Source of the DNA: Brevundimonas sp.
Lineage (GTDB): Bacteria > Pseudomonadota > Alphaproteobacteria > Caulobacterales > Caulobacteraceae
Length of the DNA stretch: 64,000 bases
Direction: 5' to 3'
NCBI RefSeq assembly: GCF_027487935.1
Contig: NZ_JAIYCP010000030.1
Coordinates: 1 to 64,000, forward strand
Shown: positions 8,049 through 16,910 of the stretch, in pieces
Numbering within the stretch: position 1 is the stretch's first letter
Layout: each line of letters starts with the position of its first letter
Notes under the pieces: generated by a model
The model's database searches: none
Seen by the model: only the letters and a program-made list of their open reading frames with translations
Told to the model about the DNA's origin: nothing
Program-made: the position numbers and the translations under genes

Positions 8049-8697
8049 GAACCGGGCGGACGCCAAAATCCTGTGGGAAGCCGCCAGCGTCCTCGCACGG
8101 GACGCCGCCAAAGTCAGCCGGTCACGCCATCGGGCGGGGCTGAACCTGCCTCCGTTATTGTTCTTCACCGACCCGGACCGGACGCCGCGGCCCTGGGAGA
8201 CGGCGGCGCGATTGCCGGCAGGCTCTGGCGTGGTGTTCCGGCATTTCGGCCGGGCTGACGCCCTTGAGACGGCCCTGCGGCTGCGGGAGGCGACGCGGGC
8301 TCGCGATGGCCTGCTGTTGATCGGACTGGACACGGACCTTGCCGAGAGGGTCGGGGCCGACGGGGTCCACCTGCCCGGGCGAGCGCTGGATCTGGCGCGG
8401 GGGCTGGCCGTGTCCCGGCCGGACTGGATGATCACGGGCGCGGCCCATTCCCGGCCTGCATTGGACACGCCGGGTCTGACGGCCCTGATCGTATCGCCGG
8501 TGTTTCCGGCCGGGGGCCCCTCGTCAGTTCGCCCGGCCCTGGGTCTGGAAGGATTTACGGCATGGGTCGGGGCTGCCCCCTGTCCGGTGTACGCCCTCGG
8601 CGGGATCGACAGCGGCAATGTCAGCAGCCTTGCGGGCTCGGGCGCATGCGGGATTGCCGGCGTGTCAGCGTTCCAGGCGGCCTTCGAGCCGGACTAG
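8047..8697 (+). CDS. ThiE/TenI-like protein with degenerate active-site motifs
   Basis: 216 residues with the outline of thiamine-phosphate synthase: LLFFTDP at about 38, ERVGADGVHLPGR, GAAHS, LIVSPVFP and ALGGIDSGNV near the end. The ThiE motifs for substrate binding are not seen: QxREK is replaced by VVFRHFG, and the T-x-TK loop by GGPSSVRP. It may be a TenI-type relative or a paralogue with another role, so no symbol is given. A purine-rich ribosome-binding site (GGGAGAAGAGAGG) precedes the ATG, and that ATG overlaps the yggS start codon. Confidence 0.75.
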   Translation: MNRADAKILWEAASVLARDAAKVSRSRHRAGLNLPPLLFFTDPDRTPRPWETAARLPAGSGVVFRHFGRADALETALRLREATRARDGLLLIGLDTDLAERVGADGVHLPGRALDLARGLAVSRPDWMITGAAHSRPALDTPGLTALIVSPVFPAGGPSSVRPALGLEGFTAWVGAAPCPVYALGGIDSGNVSSLAGSGACGIAGVSAFQAAFEPD

Positions 8698-9116
8698 AAG
8701 CGGAAGATCGATTCCAGCCTGAAGCGCGGCGCAGCGCGGCGGTCCGTCTGGGGCGCGCGGGCCGGGTCACTCTCGGTCTCGGCCAGACCGGCGGCGGCGC
8801 CGACCCGCAGGCGCGGGTTGACGCGGTAATAGGCTCCAGCCTCAACGTCGCCGAGATTGCTTTCGCGGCCGACCGGCTGGCTGAGATTGAAATCCAGACC
8901 CCAGCGGCCGCGTTCCGTGAACCGCAGGCGCGAAGAGCCGGGCTGGGCCGCGGCGGCACGGGCGGCCTGGGCCTCGGACAGGGAAAGCGCCGGCGCGCGG
9001 GTGCGCGCCTGGGCACCGGCCGCCTGGGCCGAGGCGACGTCCGCCATGGCCAGGAGAGCAACTGCCCCGGCCAGTCCGGCGATCTGAGCGCCCATCTTGC
9101 GCGTCGTGCGGCGCAT
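8694..9116 (-). CDS. ntrZ: NtrZ-family periplasmic regulatory protein
   Basis: 140 residues. Start at MRRTTRKMGAQ is chosen because AGGGCAGG lies just upstream; it gives a clear signal peptide ending ADVASAQA. The mature part is dominated by RGRWGLDFNLSQPVGRESN, AGAYYRVNPRLRVG and a C-terminal RLESIFRF, a pattern of short beta strands. In Caulobacter, NtrZ is a periplasmic inhibitor of the sensor kinase NtrY, encoded close to leuS on the parB side of cenR, the same position as here. The identity is from recalled family pattern and gene order. Its stop overlaps the end of the ThiE-like gene. Confidence 0.75.
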   Translation of the reverse strand: MRRTTRKMGAQIAGLAGAVALLAMADVASAQAAGAQARTRAPALSLSEAQAARAAAAQPGSSRLRFTERGRWGLDFNLSQPVGRESNLGDVEAGAYYRVNPRLRVGAAAGLAETESDPARAPQTDRRAAPRFRLESIFRF

Positions 9117-9446
9117 ATCCTGCCCTTTTGCGCCAAAACCCGAAGTCATGGCTTCGCTCACTAAGACACCGCTGGACAGTCCGGTCAACGAAACGCTGCA
9201 CTACCGGGAGGGTTCATTGCGACTCAGGAAGACTCCTGTGGCGCGAGCATCACGCGAATCCGCCCCGGGGCTCCGGTTACACGCGATCCGTTCTGATCAC
9301 TCGGGGTCCTAATGCGTCTTCGCCTTGTCATGGCCCCTTTTCGCCGTGTTATAGAGCATCGCATCTGCCCGGTTCGTGTTCGGTCAGGGTCACCGCGTGC
9401 CTTGGAACGGGTCCGCGGTACGTCACATTCTTATGGAGAAGTCCCG
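9117..9446. other. Gene-free stretch between ntrZ and the DUF3576 gene
   Basis: This 330-bp region separates two divergent genes. A TTGTCA...TATAGA pair at 9325-9355 may be a promoter for the rightward genes. Otherwise nothing was recognised: no clear terminator, repeat or RNA. Confidence 0.5.
9325..9355 (+). promoter_or_regulatory. Possible promoter for the DUF3576-leuS-lptE-holA genes
   Basis: TTGTCA (9325-9330) and TATAGA (9350-9355) are separated by 19 bp, slightly long for a sigma-70 promoter. They lie 92 bp upstream of the lipoprotein start. Confidence 0.3.
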
Positions 9447-9962
9447 ATGGTGCTGGTTCGCGGCGCGACGGTCGCCCTGATCACCTCGTGTGTTCTGCTC
9501 AGCAGCTGTGGCGGCAACCGCCCGTTCGGCCCCACAGTGGGCGAGGTTTTCAGCGGTGTGGGCAGCGCGCGGGCTGCCGCCGAGGCGCAGACGGGCATCG
9601 GCGTCAACGCCTTCCTGTGGCGCGCCACCCTGGACACCTTGAGCTTCATGCCGCTGGCCAATGCCGATCCGTGGGGCGGGGTGATCAACTATGGTTGGTA
9701 TATCGACCCCCAGACGCCGAATGAGCGTTTCAAGGCGACCGTCTTCATCCTTGATCGCCGCCTGCGTGCCGACGCTCTCAATGTCAGCATCACCAAACAG
9801 GTCATCCGCCCCGGCTGCACCCCCAATCCGGCTGACGCCGACGCCGAGGTCGACACCGCCGGCTGCTGGACCGGTGCCCGGGTCTCGGCCCAGACGGAAA
9901 CGGACCTCGAAAACGCCATCCTGACCAAGGCGCGCCAGCTCAACCTTTCGAACGCCGGCTGA
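9447..9962 (+). CDS. DUF3576-family lipoprotein
   Basis: 171 residues. The signal sequence ends in lipobox LSSC with Cys21, so the product is predicted to be a lipoprotein. The body has NAFLWRATLDTLSFMPLANADPWGGVINYGWY, split here into its recognisable halves NAFLWRATLDTLSF and DPWGGVINYGWY. These are hallmarks of a conserved alphaproteobacterial family of unknown function (DUF3576) that is usually encoded just upstream of leuS, as here. GGAGAAG lies upstream of the chosen ATG. A longer frame from 9312 is unlikely because it would lose the signal peptide. Confidence 0.88.
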   Translation: MVLVRGATVALITSCVLLSSCGGNRPFGPTVGEVFSGVGSARAAAEAQTGIGVNAFLWRATLDTLSFMPLANADPWGGVINYGWYIDPQTPNERFKATVFILDRRLRADALNVSITKQVIRPGCTPNPADADAEVDTAGCWTGARVSAQTETDLENAILTKARQLNLSNAG

Positions 9963-10026
9963 AAATCCCTCCCATAGCCTAGCCTCCGTCGGGCCTGTTC
10001 CTGAAGGAGCAGCCTGAAAGACTCCC

Positions 10027-12627
10027 GTGGCCAAGACACCGGTTCGCTACGAACCCAAGATCGCAGAACCCCGCCAGCAGGCCCGCTGGGCGGCCGCCGA
10101 CGCCTTCCGTATTCCCACCGAAGGGACCGGACGGCCCAAATACTATGTGCTGGAGATGTTCCCCTATCCGTCCGGGGCCATCCACATGGGCCACGCACGG
10201 AATTACGTCATGGGCGACGTCGTGGCCCGGTCGAAACGGGCGCAGGGTTTTGATGTCCTGCATCCCATGGGCTGGGACGCTTTCGGACTTCCTGCCGAGA
10301 ACGCCGCCATTGAGCGGGGAATCCATCCCGGCGACTGGACCTGGTCCAACATCGCCGCCATGCGCGACCAGCTGAAGCTGCTGGGTCTGTCCCTTGACTG
10401 GAGCCGGGAGTTCGCCACCTGCGACCCGGCCTATTACGGCAAGCAGCAGGCCTGGTTTCTCGAACTGCTCAAGCGGGGGCTGGTCTATCGCAAGGACTCA
10501 GTCGTCAACTGGGATCCGGTCGACAATACGGTTCTGGCCAATGAACAGGTGGTCGACGGTCGGGGCTGGCGCTCGGGCGCCGTGGTCGAAAAGCGCAAGC
10601 TGAACCAGTGGTTCCTGCGCATCACCGACTATGCCGACGACCTGATCGAGGGCCTCAAGGAGCTGGAAGGCCGCTGGCCCGACAAGGTCAGGCTGATGCA
10701 GGAGAACTGGATCGGCAAGAGCCGCGGCGCGACCCTCTGGTGGGAGATCGCCGAGGCCCCCGCCTTCCTGACGGCGTCCGCGCCGGGAGAGCCGAACCAC
10801 GCTCGCGATCCGGTCGAGGTCTACACCACCCGGCCGGACACCCTGTTCGGAGCCAGCTTCCTGGCGCTCGCGCCCGACCACCCCCTGACCCGGGCGATCG
10901 CCGCCCATCGACCGGATGTAGCGGCCTTCATGGCGACCTGCGCCCAGTCGGGAACCAGCGAGGCCGATATCGAGAAGGCCGAGAAGCTGGGGGTCGATCT
11001 CGGCGTCCGCGTCCGCCATCCCTTCGACGCCGACCGGACCGTGCCGGTCTGGGCGGCCAATTTCGTGCTGTCGACCTATGGGTCCGGGGCCATCTTCGGT
11101 TGCCCGGCGCACGATCAGCGGGACCTCGACTTCGCGCGCAAATACGATCTGCCGGTCATCCCGGTCGTGAGACCTGATGACGCGGCCGCTGATTTCTCCG
11201 TTGGATCAGAGGCCTATGTGGGGCCGGGGCGGCTGTTCAACTCCGGCTTCATGGACGGGATGGAGGTCGAGCCCGCGAAGGCCGAAGCCATCGCCCGCCT
11301 CGAGGCCGCCGGCCAGGGCGAGGGGGCGACCCTCTACCGGCTGCGCGACTGGGGCGTCAGCCGCCAGCGGTACTGGGGTTGTCCCATTCCTGTGATCCAC
11401 TGCACGACCTGCGGCCCCGTGGGCGTTCCAGCCGATCAGCTTCCCGTCGAACTGCCGAGGGACGTGACCTTCGACACCCCGGGCAACCCGCTGGATCGTC
11501 ATCCGACCTGGAAGCAAGTCGCCTGCCCATCCTGCGGAAAAGAGGCCGTCCGCGAGACCGACACCCTCGATACCTTCGTCGATTCCAGCTGGTATTTCGC
11601 CCGCTTTACCGATCCGACGGCCGCCGAGCCGATTTCGCGCGCCGCTGCCGATAAATGGCTGCCGGTCGACCAGTATATCGGCGGTGTCGAGCACGCGGTC
11701 CTGCACCTGCTTTATGCCCGGTTCATCAGCCGCGCACTTTCGGACGCCGGGCTGATGTCGGTGCGTGAGCCCTTCGCCGGCCTGTTCACCCAGGGGATGG
11801 TGGTCCACGAGACCTATCGCCGGGCCGACGGCGGTTGGGTCGAGCCCACGGATGTCGAGCTCACCAATGACGCCGGCAACCGCGCGGCGCGGCAACTGTC
11901 CACGAGAGAGATGCTGACGATCGGTGACATCGAGAAGATGTCCAAGTCGAAGAAGAATGTCGTCGCCCCGCAGGAAATCGTCGACACCTATGGCGTGGAC
12001 GCCGGCCGGCTGTTCGTCCTGTCAGACAGCCCGCCGGAGCGTGACGTGCAATGGACGCCCGGAGGCGTCGAGGGCGCGTCCCGCTTCGTTCAGCGCGTCT
12101 GGACCGAGGTCGACAGTTTCGACCCTGACGCCCCTCCCCATGAATCCGACGCCGCCCTGATCCGCGAGACCCACAAGGCCATCAAGGCCGTCTCGGAAGG
12201 CGTCAGCGGCTTCCGTTTCAACTCGGCCATTGCCAAACTCTATGCCTTCGTGGCCGTGGTCCGGGATCATGGGACGGCGGGGAGTGTCGCGCGACGCGAG
12301 GCCCTTTCGGCCCTGATCCGGCTGGTCGCCCCCTTCACCCCCCACCTGGCCGAGGAATGCTGGACGCGCATCGGTGAAGAGGGGATGGTGCTGGATGCGC
12401 CCTGGCCGGCCTTCGATCCGGCATTGGCAACCGACGATGAGGTGACCCTGCCCATCCAGGTCAACGGCAAGCGGCGCGGAGAAATCCGGGTCGCCCGCGG
12501 ACTGGAGCCGGCAGAGGTCGAGGCCCTCGTCATGGCGGACGCCGATGTTCAGGCGCGGCTGGAGGGTCAGACGGTGAGGAAGATCGTGGTGGTCAAGGAT
12601 CGCATCGTGAATCTGGTGGTCGGCTGA
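10027..12627 (+). CDS. leuS: Leucyl-tRNA synthetase
   Basis: 866 residues, class I synthetase charging tRNA-Leu. The HIGH motif is present as HMGH near residue 54 ([14 protein letters not shown]). An editing domain with [12 protein letters not shown] follows. KMSKS is at about 638 ([10 protein letters not shown]), and an anticodon-binding and C-terminal domain completes it. The start is a GTG. The reading continues directly into lptE, whose ATG overlaps the TGA. Confidence 0.98.
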   Translation: MAKTPVRYEPKIAEPRQQARWAAADAFRIPTEGTGRPKYYVLEMFPYPSGAIHMGHARNYVMGDVVARSKRAQGFDVLHPMGWDAFGLPAENAAIERGIHPGDWTWSNIAAMRDQLKLLGLSLDWSREFATCDPAYYGKQQAWFLELLKRGLVYRKDSVVNWDPVDNTVLANEQVVDGRGWRSGAVVEKRKLNQWFLRITDYADDLIEGLKELEGRWPDKVRLMQENWIGKSRGATLWWEIAEAPAFLTASAPGEPNHARDPVEVYTTRPDTLFGASFLALAPDHPLTRAIAAHRPDVAAFMATCAQSGTSEADIEKAEKLGVDLGVRVRHPFDADRTVPVWAANFVLSTYGSGAIFGCPAHDQRDLDFARKYDLPVIPVVRPDDAAADFSVGSEAYVGPGRLFNSGFMDGMEVEPAKAEAIARLEAAGQGEGATLYRLRDWGVSRQRYWGCPIPVIHCTTCGPVGVPADQLPVELPRDVTFDTPGNPLDRHPTWKQVACPSCGKEAVRETDTLDTFVDSSWYFARFTDPTAAEPISRAAADKWLPVDQYIGGVEHAVLHLLYARFISRALSDAGLMSVREPFAGLFTQGMVVHETYRRADGGWVEPTDVELTNDAGNRAARQLSTREMLTIGDIEKMSKSKKNVVAPQEIVDTYGVDAGRLFVLSDSPPERDVQWTPGGVEGASRFVQRVWTEVDSFDPDAPPHESDAALIRETHKAIKAVSEGVSGFRFNSAIAKLYAFVAVVRDHGTAGSVARREALSALIRLVAPFTPHLAEECWTRIGEEGMVLDAPWPAFDPALATDDEVTLPIQVNGKRRGEIRVARGLEPAEVEALVMADADVQARLEGQTVRKIVVVKDRIVNLVVG

Positions 12628-13103
12628 TGCGCCGCCTCGTCCTGGCGACTGTCTCGCTTGTGGGACTAGCCGGTTGCGGGTTCACGCCTCTTTACGGCGA
12701 GACCGGGGTGGGCGCCTCCCTCGCGCGCATCGCTGTGACGACCCAGGATGACCGGCTCGGCTATCGGGTGCGCGAACAGCTTGAGGACGTGCTCGGCCGC
12801 GACGGCGCACAAGCGCCCCTCTGGCGGCTGGAGACCGTGCTGGAGCAGTCACGGCGTCCGCTGGGTCGGCGTATCGACGACACGGCGACCCGCTATGAGC
12901 TCACCGTGCGCGGAGCCTGGACCCTGACCCCGACCGGGGGAGGCCCGGCCGCGTCCGGCGTCCAGACCGTCACAATCACCTATGCCTCGGCCGACCAGCC
13001 TTTCGCGGCCATCGCCGCCCAGCAGGACGGGGAAGAAAGGGCCGCCGACGAATTGGCCCGGTTGATCCGGCTCGACCTGATGCGAGCCCTGGCCGACCAG
13101 TGA
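12627..13103 (+). CDS. lptE: LPS-assembly lipoprotein LptE
   Basis: 158 residues. Signal peptide with lipobox LAGC (Cys17) followed by GFTPLYG, which is diagnostic of LptE/RlpB in alphaproteobacteria. LptE plugs the LptD barrel and assists insertion of lipopolysaccharide into the outer leaflet. The ATG overlaps the leuS stop by one base. leuS-lptE-holA is a conserved proteobacterial order. Sequence similarity is low across the family, so the call leans on the N terminus and the context. Confidence 0.9.
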   Translation: MRRLVLATVSLVGLAGCGFTPLYGETGVGASLARIAVTTQDDRLGYRVREQLEDVLGRDGAQAPLWRLETVLEQSRRPLGRRIDDTATRYELTVRGAWTLTPTGGGPAASGVQTVTITYASADQPFAAIAAQQDGEERAADELARLIRLDLMRALADQ

Positions 13104-13158
13104 CGCCCACCTCCTCTCCATGGCTGCGCCGGAGTCTTCTCACGTACGCGGGGCGTCG

Positions 13159-14211
13159 ATGATTCTGGCAAAGCGCCCGGAGGTCGATCGCTTCCTGAAG
13201 GCACCGGATCGGGGCGTCCGGGCGGCCGTGATCCACGGCAAGGACCGGTCCGGCGTGGGGGAGCGGGCCGATATCCTGTGCAAGGCCGTCACACCGGACC
13301 TCAACGACCCCTTCAATGTCACCCTGCTGACAGACAGCGACATCGACGGTGACGGAGCCCGGCTTGAAGAGGCTCTGACCGCCCTTTCCATGATCGGCGG
13401 CCGGCGTCTCGTTCGGGTCCGGCTGGGCTCAGAGAAGGTCGCGGTCGACAAGGCCCTTGCGACCGCTCTCAAGGTCCATGCCGAGGGTGGCTACAATCCC
13501 GATGCCATGCTGGTCATCGAGGCGGGGCCGCTGGGCCGGGACTCGGCCCTACGCAAGGCTGCCGAAGCGGCCGAGGGGGCCGTGGGCATCGCCTGCTATG
13601 AGGACGAGACCGGCGACGTCGCCCGGATGACGCGCGAGGCCCTGGCCGCCGACAAGGTCGGACTGACCGGAGACGCCCTCGACTGTTTCGTCAGCCGTCT
13701 GCCCCGTGAGCGTGGCCTGATGCGGCAGGAGATCGAGCGGCTGGCGCTCTATATCGGCCCCGGATCGGGCAAGACCATGGATCTGGAAGAGCTGGAGCGT
13801 CACCTCGGGGTGGAGGCCGACGCCTCCTTGCAGGATGCGGCGCTTCAGGCCTTCGGCGGCCGGCCCGCGCCCGCCCAGTCCGGCCTTCGCCGCGCCCTCG
13901 CCGAGGGCGAATCGCCTGTCATGGCAGTGAGACAAGCGTCTGTGCACCTGGGCAAGCTGCGTCGGATCCATCTGCTTCAGGCCAATGGCGCCGGCGCCAA
14001 GGAGGCGGCCAAGGCAGCCGGTGTGTTCTGGAAACAGGAGGCCGAAATGCTGCGTCAGGCCCGCAGCTGGCGGCTGGATGACCTCGACCGGGTCCTGGAC
14101 AGTGTGAATGCGGCCGATGTAGCGACCAAGACCACGGGTTCGCCCGACCAACTGATCGCCGAACGCCTGCTGCTGGAGATTTCAGCCCGGGCCAGACGGC
14201 TGGGGCTCTAG
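13159..14211 (+). CDS. holA: DNA polymerase III subunit delta
   Basis: 350 residues, the clamp-loader subunit that opens the beta clamp. The start at MILAKRPEVDRFLKAP is used; an ATG 39 bp upstream is possible. Domain III features are visible, including the AAA-like N-terminal fold (RAAVIHGKDRSGVGERAD) and ALTALSMIGGRRLVRVR. The C-terminal collar helices include RQASVHLGKLRRIH. Order after lptE is conserved. Confidence 0.93.
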   Translation: MILAKRPEVDRFLKAPDRGVRAAVIHGKDRSGVGERADILCKAVTPDLNDPFNVTLLTDSDIDGDGARLEEALTALSMIGGRRLVRVRLGSEKVAVDKALATALKVHAEGGYNPDAMLVIEAGPLGRDSALRKAAEAAEGAVGIACYEDETGDVARMTREALAADKVGLTGDALDCFVSRLPRERGLMRQEIERLALYIGPGSGKTMDLEELERHLGVEADASLQDAALQAFGGRPAPAQSGLRRALAEGESPVMAVRQASVHLGKLRRIHLLQANGAGAKEAAKAAGVFWKQEAEMLRQARSWRLDDLDRVLDSVNAADVATKTTGSPDQLIAERLLLEISARARRLGL

Positions 14212-14327
14212 AGCCCGATCCCGCCGGGAGAGGTCCACCAATGCGGTCTATCAGCCTCCGGCATTCGTCCTGTCAGACACCCGGGACCTGACTTGTTCCT
14301 GTTCCGGTCGATTTCAGTCCGGACCGG

Positions 14328-14513
14328 TCAGCCGCGCTTGGACGCCTTGCGGAAGGCCGGCTTTGCGAGGGCCGCGCTGCGGGCCTGCTGAGCCTTTTCC
14401 TCAGCGCGCGCCGAGGCAGGAAGGCCGGTGTGGGCACGGCCACTACCCGCCTTCTTCGCCGCAAGGGCGCGCTTCATGGCTTCGGCGGTCGGATTGGAAG
14501 GCTGGTCGGTCAT
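14328..14513 (-). CDS. Small basic conserved protein of unknown function
   Basis: 61 residues, rich in Ala, Lys and Arg (MTDQPSNPTAEAMKRALAAKK at the start, then a basic tail PAFRKASKRG). Similar short NPTAEAMKRALAAKK proteins occur in related genomes, so it appears real. The function is unknown; a nucleic-acid-associated role is a guess from charge alone. It is convergent with holA and lies upstream of nothing else on its strand. Confidence 0.65.
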   Translation of the reverse strand: MTDQPSNPTAEAMKRALAAKKAGSGRAHTGLPASARAEEKAQQARSAALAKPAFRKASKRG

Positions 14514-14538
14514 CGCGCCAGCCTAGCACAGGCTGAGC

Positions 14539-15441
14539 TCAGCCGCGCATCAATCGGCGGCACAGGTCGTCCAGCTGTTCTAGGTTGCTGTAGGTGATGG
14601 TCAACTCGCCCTTGCCGCCCCGGTCGGCCAACTGGACCCGGAGGCCGAGAGCGTCTGCCAGGTCCTGCTCCAGTGCAGCGACGTCAGCCGAACCTTCGCC
14701 GCCCGAGGCAGCGTTTCCGGGCTTGCGGCCCCTGGACCCTTCTGCGGCCCGGCGGGCCAGGGCCTCCGCCTGACGAACGTTCAGTCCCTCCGACACAATC
14801 TGGTCGGCAAGGGTGACGGGGTCCGGCGCGGTAATCAGGGCACGGGCGTGTCCGGCGCTCAGCTTGCCCGTGCGAACATGCTGCAGCACCCCTTCAGGCA
14901 GCTGCAACAGGCGCAGGATGTTGGCCACATGACTGCGACTCTTGCCGACCACGCCGGCGACCGCATCCTGGGTCCGGCCGAACCGCTCCATCAGCGTCCG
15001 GTAGGCATCGGCTTCCTCGAGCGGATTGAGATCCGCGCGCTGGACGTTCTCAATGATGGCGACCTCGAACACAGCGACATCGTCCATCTCCTTGACGATG
15101 ATCGGGGCCTCGGTCAGGCGGGCCAACTGGGCCGCGCGCCAGCGACGCTCGCCGGCGATGATTTGCCAGACACCATCTTCCTTCGGATGAGACCGGACGA
15201 GAATGGGTTGAAGCACCCCCTTGTCCCGGATCGAGGCGGCCAGCTCTTCCAGGTCGTCGCGGTCGAAGATCTTCCGTGGCTGATCCGGGTTGGGCCTGAG
15301 GCTTTCTATCGGAGCCATCTGGACGCCGGCGGGCGCGGAAGCCCCGTCGACCGCCGCGCTCTCGGCCACCTGTTCTCCGAGAAGTGCGGAGAGGCCTCGA
15401 CCCAAACCGCGATTCTGTGGCCCGCGCTGACGTTCACTCAC
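14539..15441 (-). CDS. parB: Chromosome-partitioning protein ParB
   Basis: 300 residues. The N terminus has RGLGRGLSALLGEQ, the conserved ParA-stimulating start. The CTP-binding ParB/Srx domain follows with LRPNPDQPRKIF and the arginine patch GERRWRAAQLA near residue 115. A helix-turn-helix for parS comes next (RFGRTQDAVAGVVGKSRSHVANILRLL), then a C-terminal dimerisation domain (LTITYSNLEQLDDLC). It loads on the three parS sites located at 17.3, 18.8 and 20.5 kb. It is the last gene of the mnmG-rsmG-parA-parB run. Confidence 0.98.
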   Translation of the reverse strand: MSERQRGPQNRGLGRGLSALLGEQVAESAAVDGASAPAGVQMAPIESLRPNPDQPRKIFDRDDLEELAASIRDKGVLQPILVRSHPKEDGVWQIIAGERRWRAAQLARLTEAPIIVKEMDDVAVFEVAIIENVQRADLNPLEEADAYRTLMERFGRTQDAVAGVVGKSRSHVANILRLLQLPEGVLQHVRTGKLSAGHARALITAPDPVTLADQIVSEGLNVRQAEALARRAAEGSRGRKPGNAASGGEGSADVAALEQDLADALGLRVQLADRGGKGELTITYSNLEQLDDLCRRLMRG

Positions 15442-15469
15442 CTGACTGATTCCGTTCTTTTATTCATGG

Positions 15470-16297
15470 TCATGCGGCCTGGAGCCGACGGGATTTCTCG
15501 CGGGCGACGACCTCGCGGGCGAGGCGCAGATAGGCCTGGCTGCCTGCGCATTTCAGATCATAGATCAGGGCAGGCTTGCCAAACGACGGGGCCTCGGCAA
15601 CCCGGACGTTTCGCGGAATCACGGCATCATAGACCTTGTCCCCGAAATGGCTGCGCACATCCGCCGCGACCTGTCCGGAGAGGGTGCTGCGACGGTCGTA
15701 CATGGTCAGGACCAGGCCCTGGATCTCCAGGGTCGGGTTCAGGCTCTGCCGGACCATCTCGATGGTCTTCATGAGTTGGGTCAGGCCCTCGAGAGCAAAG
15801 AACTCGCACTGCAGCGGCACAAGGACAGCGTCAGCGGCAGCCATGGCGTTCAGGGTCAACAAATTGAGCGACGGCGGGCAATCGATCAGGACATAGTCAT
15901 ACCGGGGCTGACCCTCAGCGCCCTGGCCCCGCAGGGCGTCACGGAGTCGGAAGGAGCGACGATCGGCCTGACTGAGCTCGATCTCGACGCCCGACATATC
16001 AGCGTCAGCAGGCACGATATCGAGGCCCGGCACCGTCGTCGGAACAGCGGAATCATCGACCGAACGCCCGTCCACAATCACGTCGTAGATGGTGACCCGG
16101 CGCGTCTCACGTGGAACACCCAGGCCGGTGGAGGCATTTCCCTGGGGGTCCATGTCAACGATCAGAACCTTTTCACCGATCGCCGCCAGGGCCGTGCCGA
16201 GGTTGATCGCCGTGGTGGTCTTGCCCACCCCGCCCTTCTGATTGGAGACCGCAAGGACTCTCGTACGTGCCTGGGAGGTCTTACCGGCTTTGGACAC
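15470..16297 (-). CDS. parA: Chromosome-partitioning ATPase ParA
   Basis: 275 residues with the deviant Walker A motif KGGVGKTTTAINL near residue 21, the Walker A' region VLIVDMDPQGNAS and Walker B-like DYVLIDCPPSLN. ParA binds non-specific DNA when ATP-loaded and pulls ParB-parS complexes. Its start overlaps the end of rsmG by 17 bp. parB follows after 28 bp. Confidence 0.98.
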   Translation of the reverse strand: MSKAGKTSQARTRVLAVSNQKGGVGKTTTAINLGTALAAIGEKVLIVDMDPQGNASTGLGVPRETRRVTIYDVIVDGRSVDDSAVPTTVPGLDIVPADADMSGVEIELSQADRRSFRLRDALRGQGAEGQPRYDYVLIDCPPSLNLLTLNAMAAADAVLVPLQCEFFALEGLTQLMKTIEMVRQSLNPTLEIQGLVLTMYDRRSTLSGQVAADVRSHFGDKVYDAVIPRNVRVAEAPSFGKPALIYDLKCAGSQAYLRLAREVVAREKSRRLQAA

Positions 16298-16910
16298 GAC
16301 GGAGGCTCCGGACGGAAACGATACGGCCGCGCGGATCGCTGCGCGAGACAGAAAGCAGGCTATCGAACTGCCAGACCTTGCGGGCTTCGATCAACTCAGC
16401 CTCGGCCTTTTCCCCCTTGAGAAACAGGCCCTGTGCGCCACGCTGTAGATAAGGCTGTGCATAGCCCAGGAGCCGGTCCATCGGAGCCAGGGCGCGAGCC
16501 GTGACAACCTCGACCTTCAGACGCTGGTCCTCGGCCCGGCCATTGACCACAGTGGCTGGAAGCGACAGGGCGTCGACAACCTCCTGCAGGAACCGGCAGC
16601 GCTTGCCGAGGCTGTCGACCAGCCAGACATGACTGTCGGCGCGGTCCTTGAGCAGGATAGCCAGAACCAGGCCGGGGAAGCCGGCACCGGCACCCAGATC
16701 CGCCCAGGTTGAGGCAGCGGGCACCAGATCGAGCAGTTGGGCGGAATCGAAGATATGTCGGTTCCAGACATCCGGCAGGGTGTCGGGGCCGATCAGGTTC
16801 ATGACCGCATTGGCTGCGGTCAGACGCTCGATCATCGCTTCGAGATCGGCCATCTGCGCCGGAGTCGCGCCGCGAAGGGCCTGAAAGGCGGCCGCATCGA
16901 GCGTGCTCAC
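16281..16910 (-). CDS. rsmG: 16S rRNA (guanine-527-N7) methyltransferase
   Basis: 209 residues. The SAM-binding loop [17 protein letters not shown] is near residue 70, followed by [15 protein letters not shown] and [17 protein letters not shown]. RsmG (GidB) methylates G527 of 16S rRNA. It overlaps mnmG upstream by 4 bp and parA downstream, the usual mnmG-rsmG-parA-parB order. Confidence 0.97.
   Translation of the reverse strand: MSTLDAAAFQALRGATPAQMADLEAMIERLTAANAVMNLIGPDTLPDVWNRHIFDSAQLLDLVPAASTWADLGAGAGFPGLVLAILLKDRADSHVWLVDSLGKRCRFLQEVVDALSLPATVVNGRAEDQRLKVEVVTARALAPMDRLLGYAQPYLQRGAQGLFLKGEKAEAELIEARKVWQFDSLLSVSRSDPRGRIVSVRSLRRVQSR

Noticed and set aside
9372..9385. GTTC...GTTC pair before the DUF3576 gene
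   Set aside because: Spacing is 2 bases, not the 7 required for an alphaproteobacterial LexA box.
16313..16321. Another GAAACGA near the rsmG-parA junction
   Set aside because: Lies inside coding sequence, has no palindromic partner and is away from any XRE gene; expected by chance.
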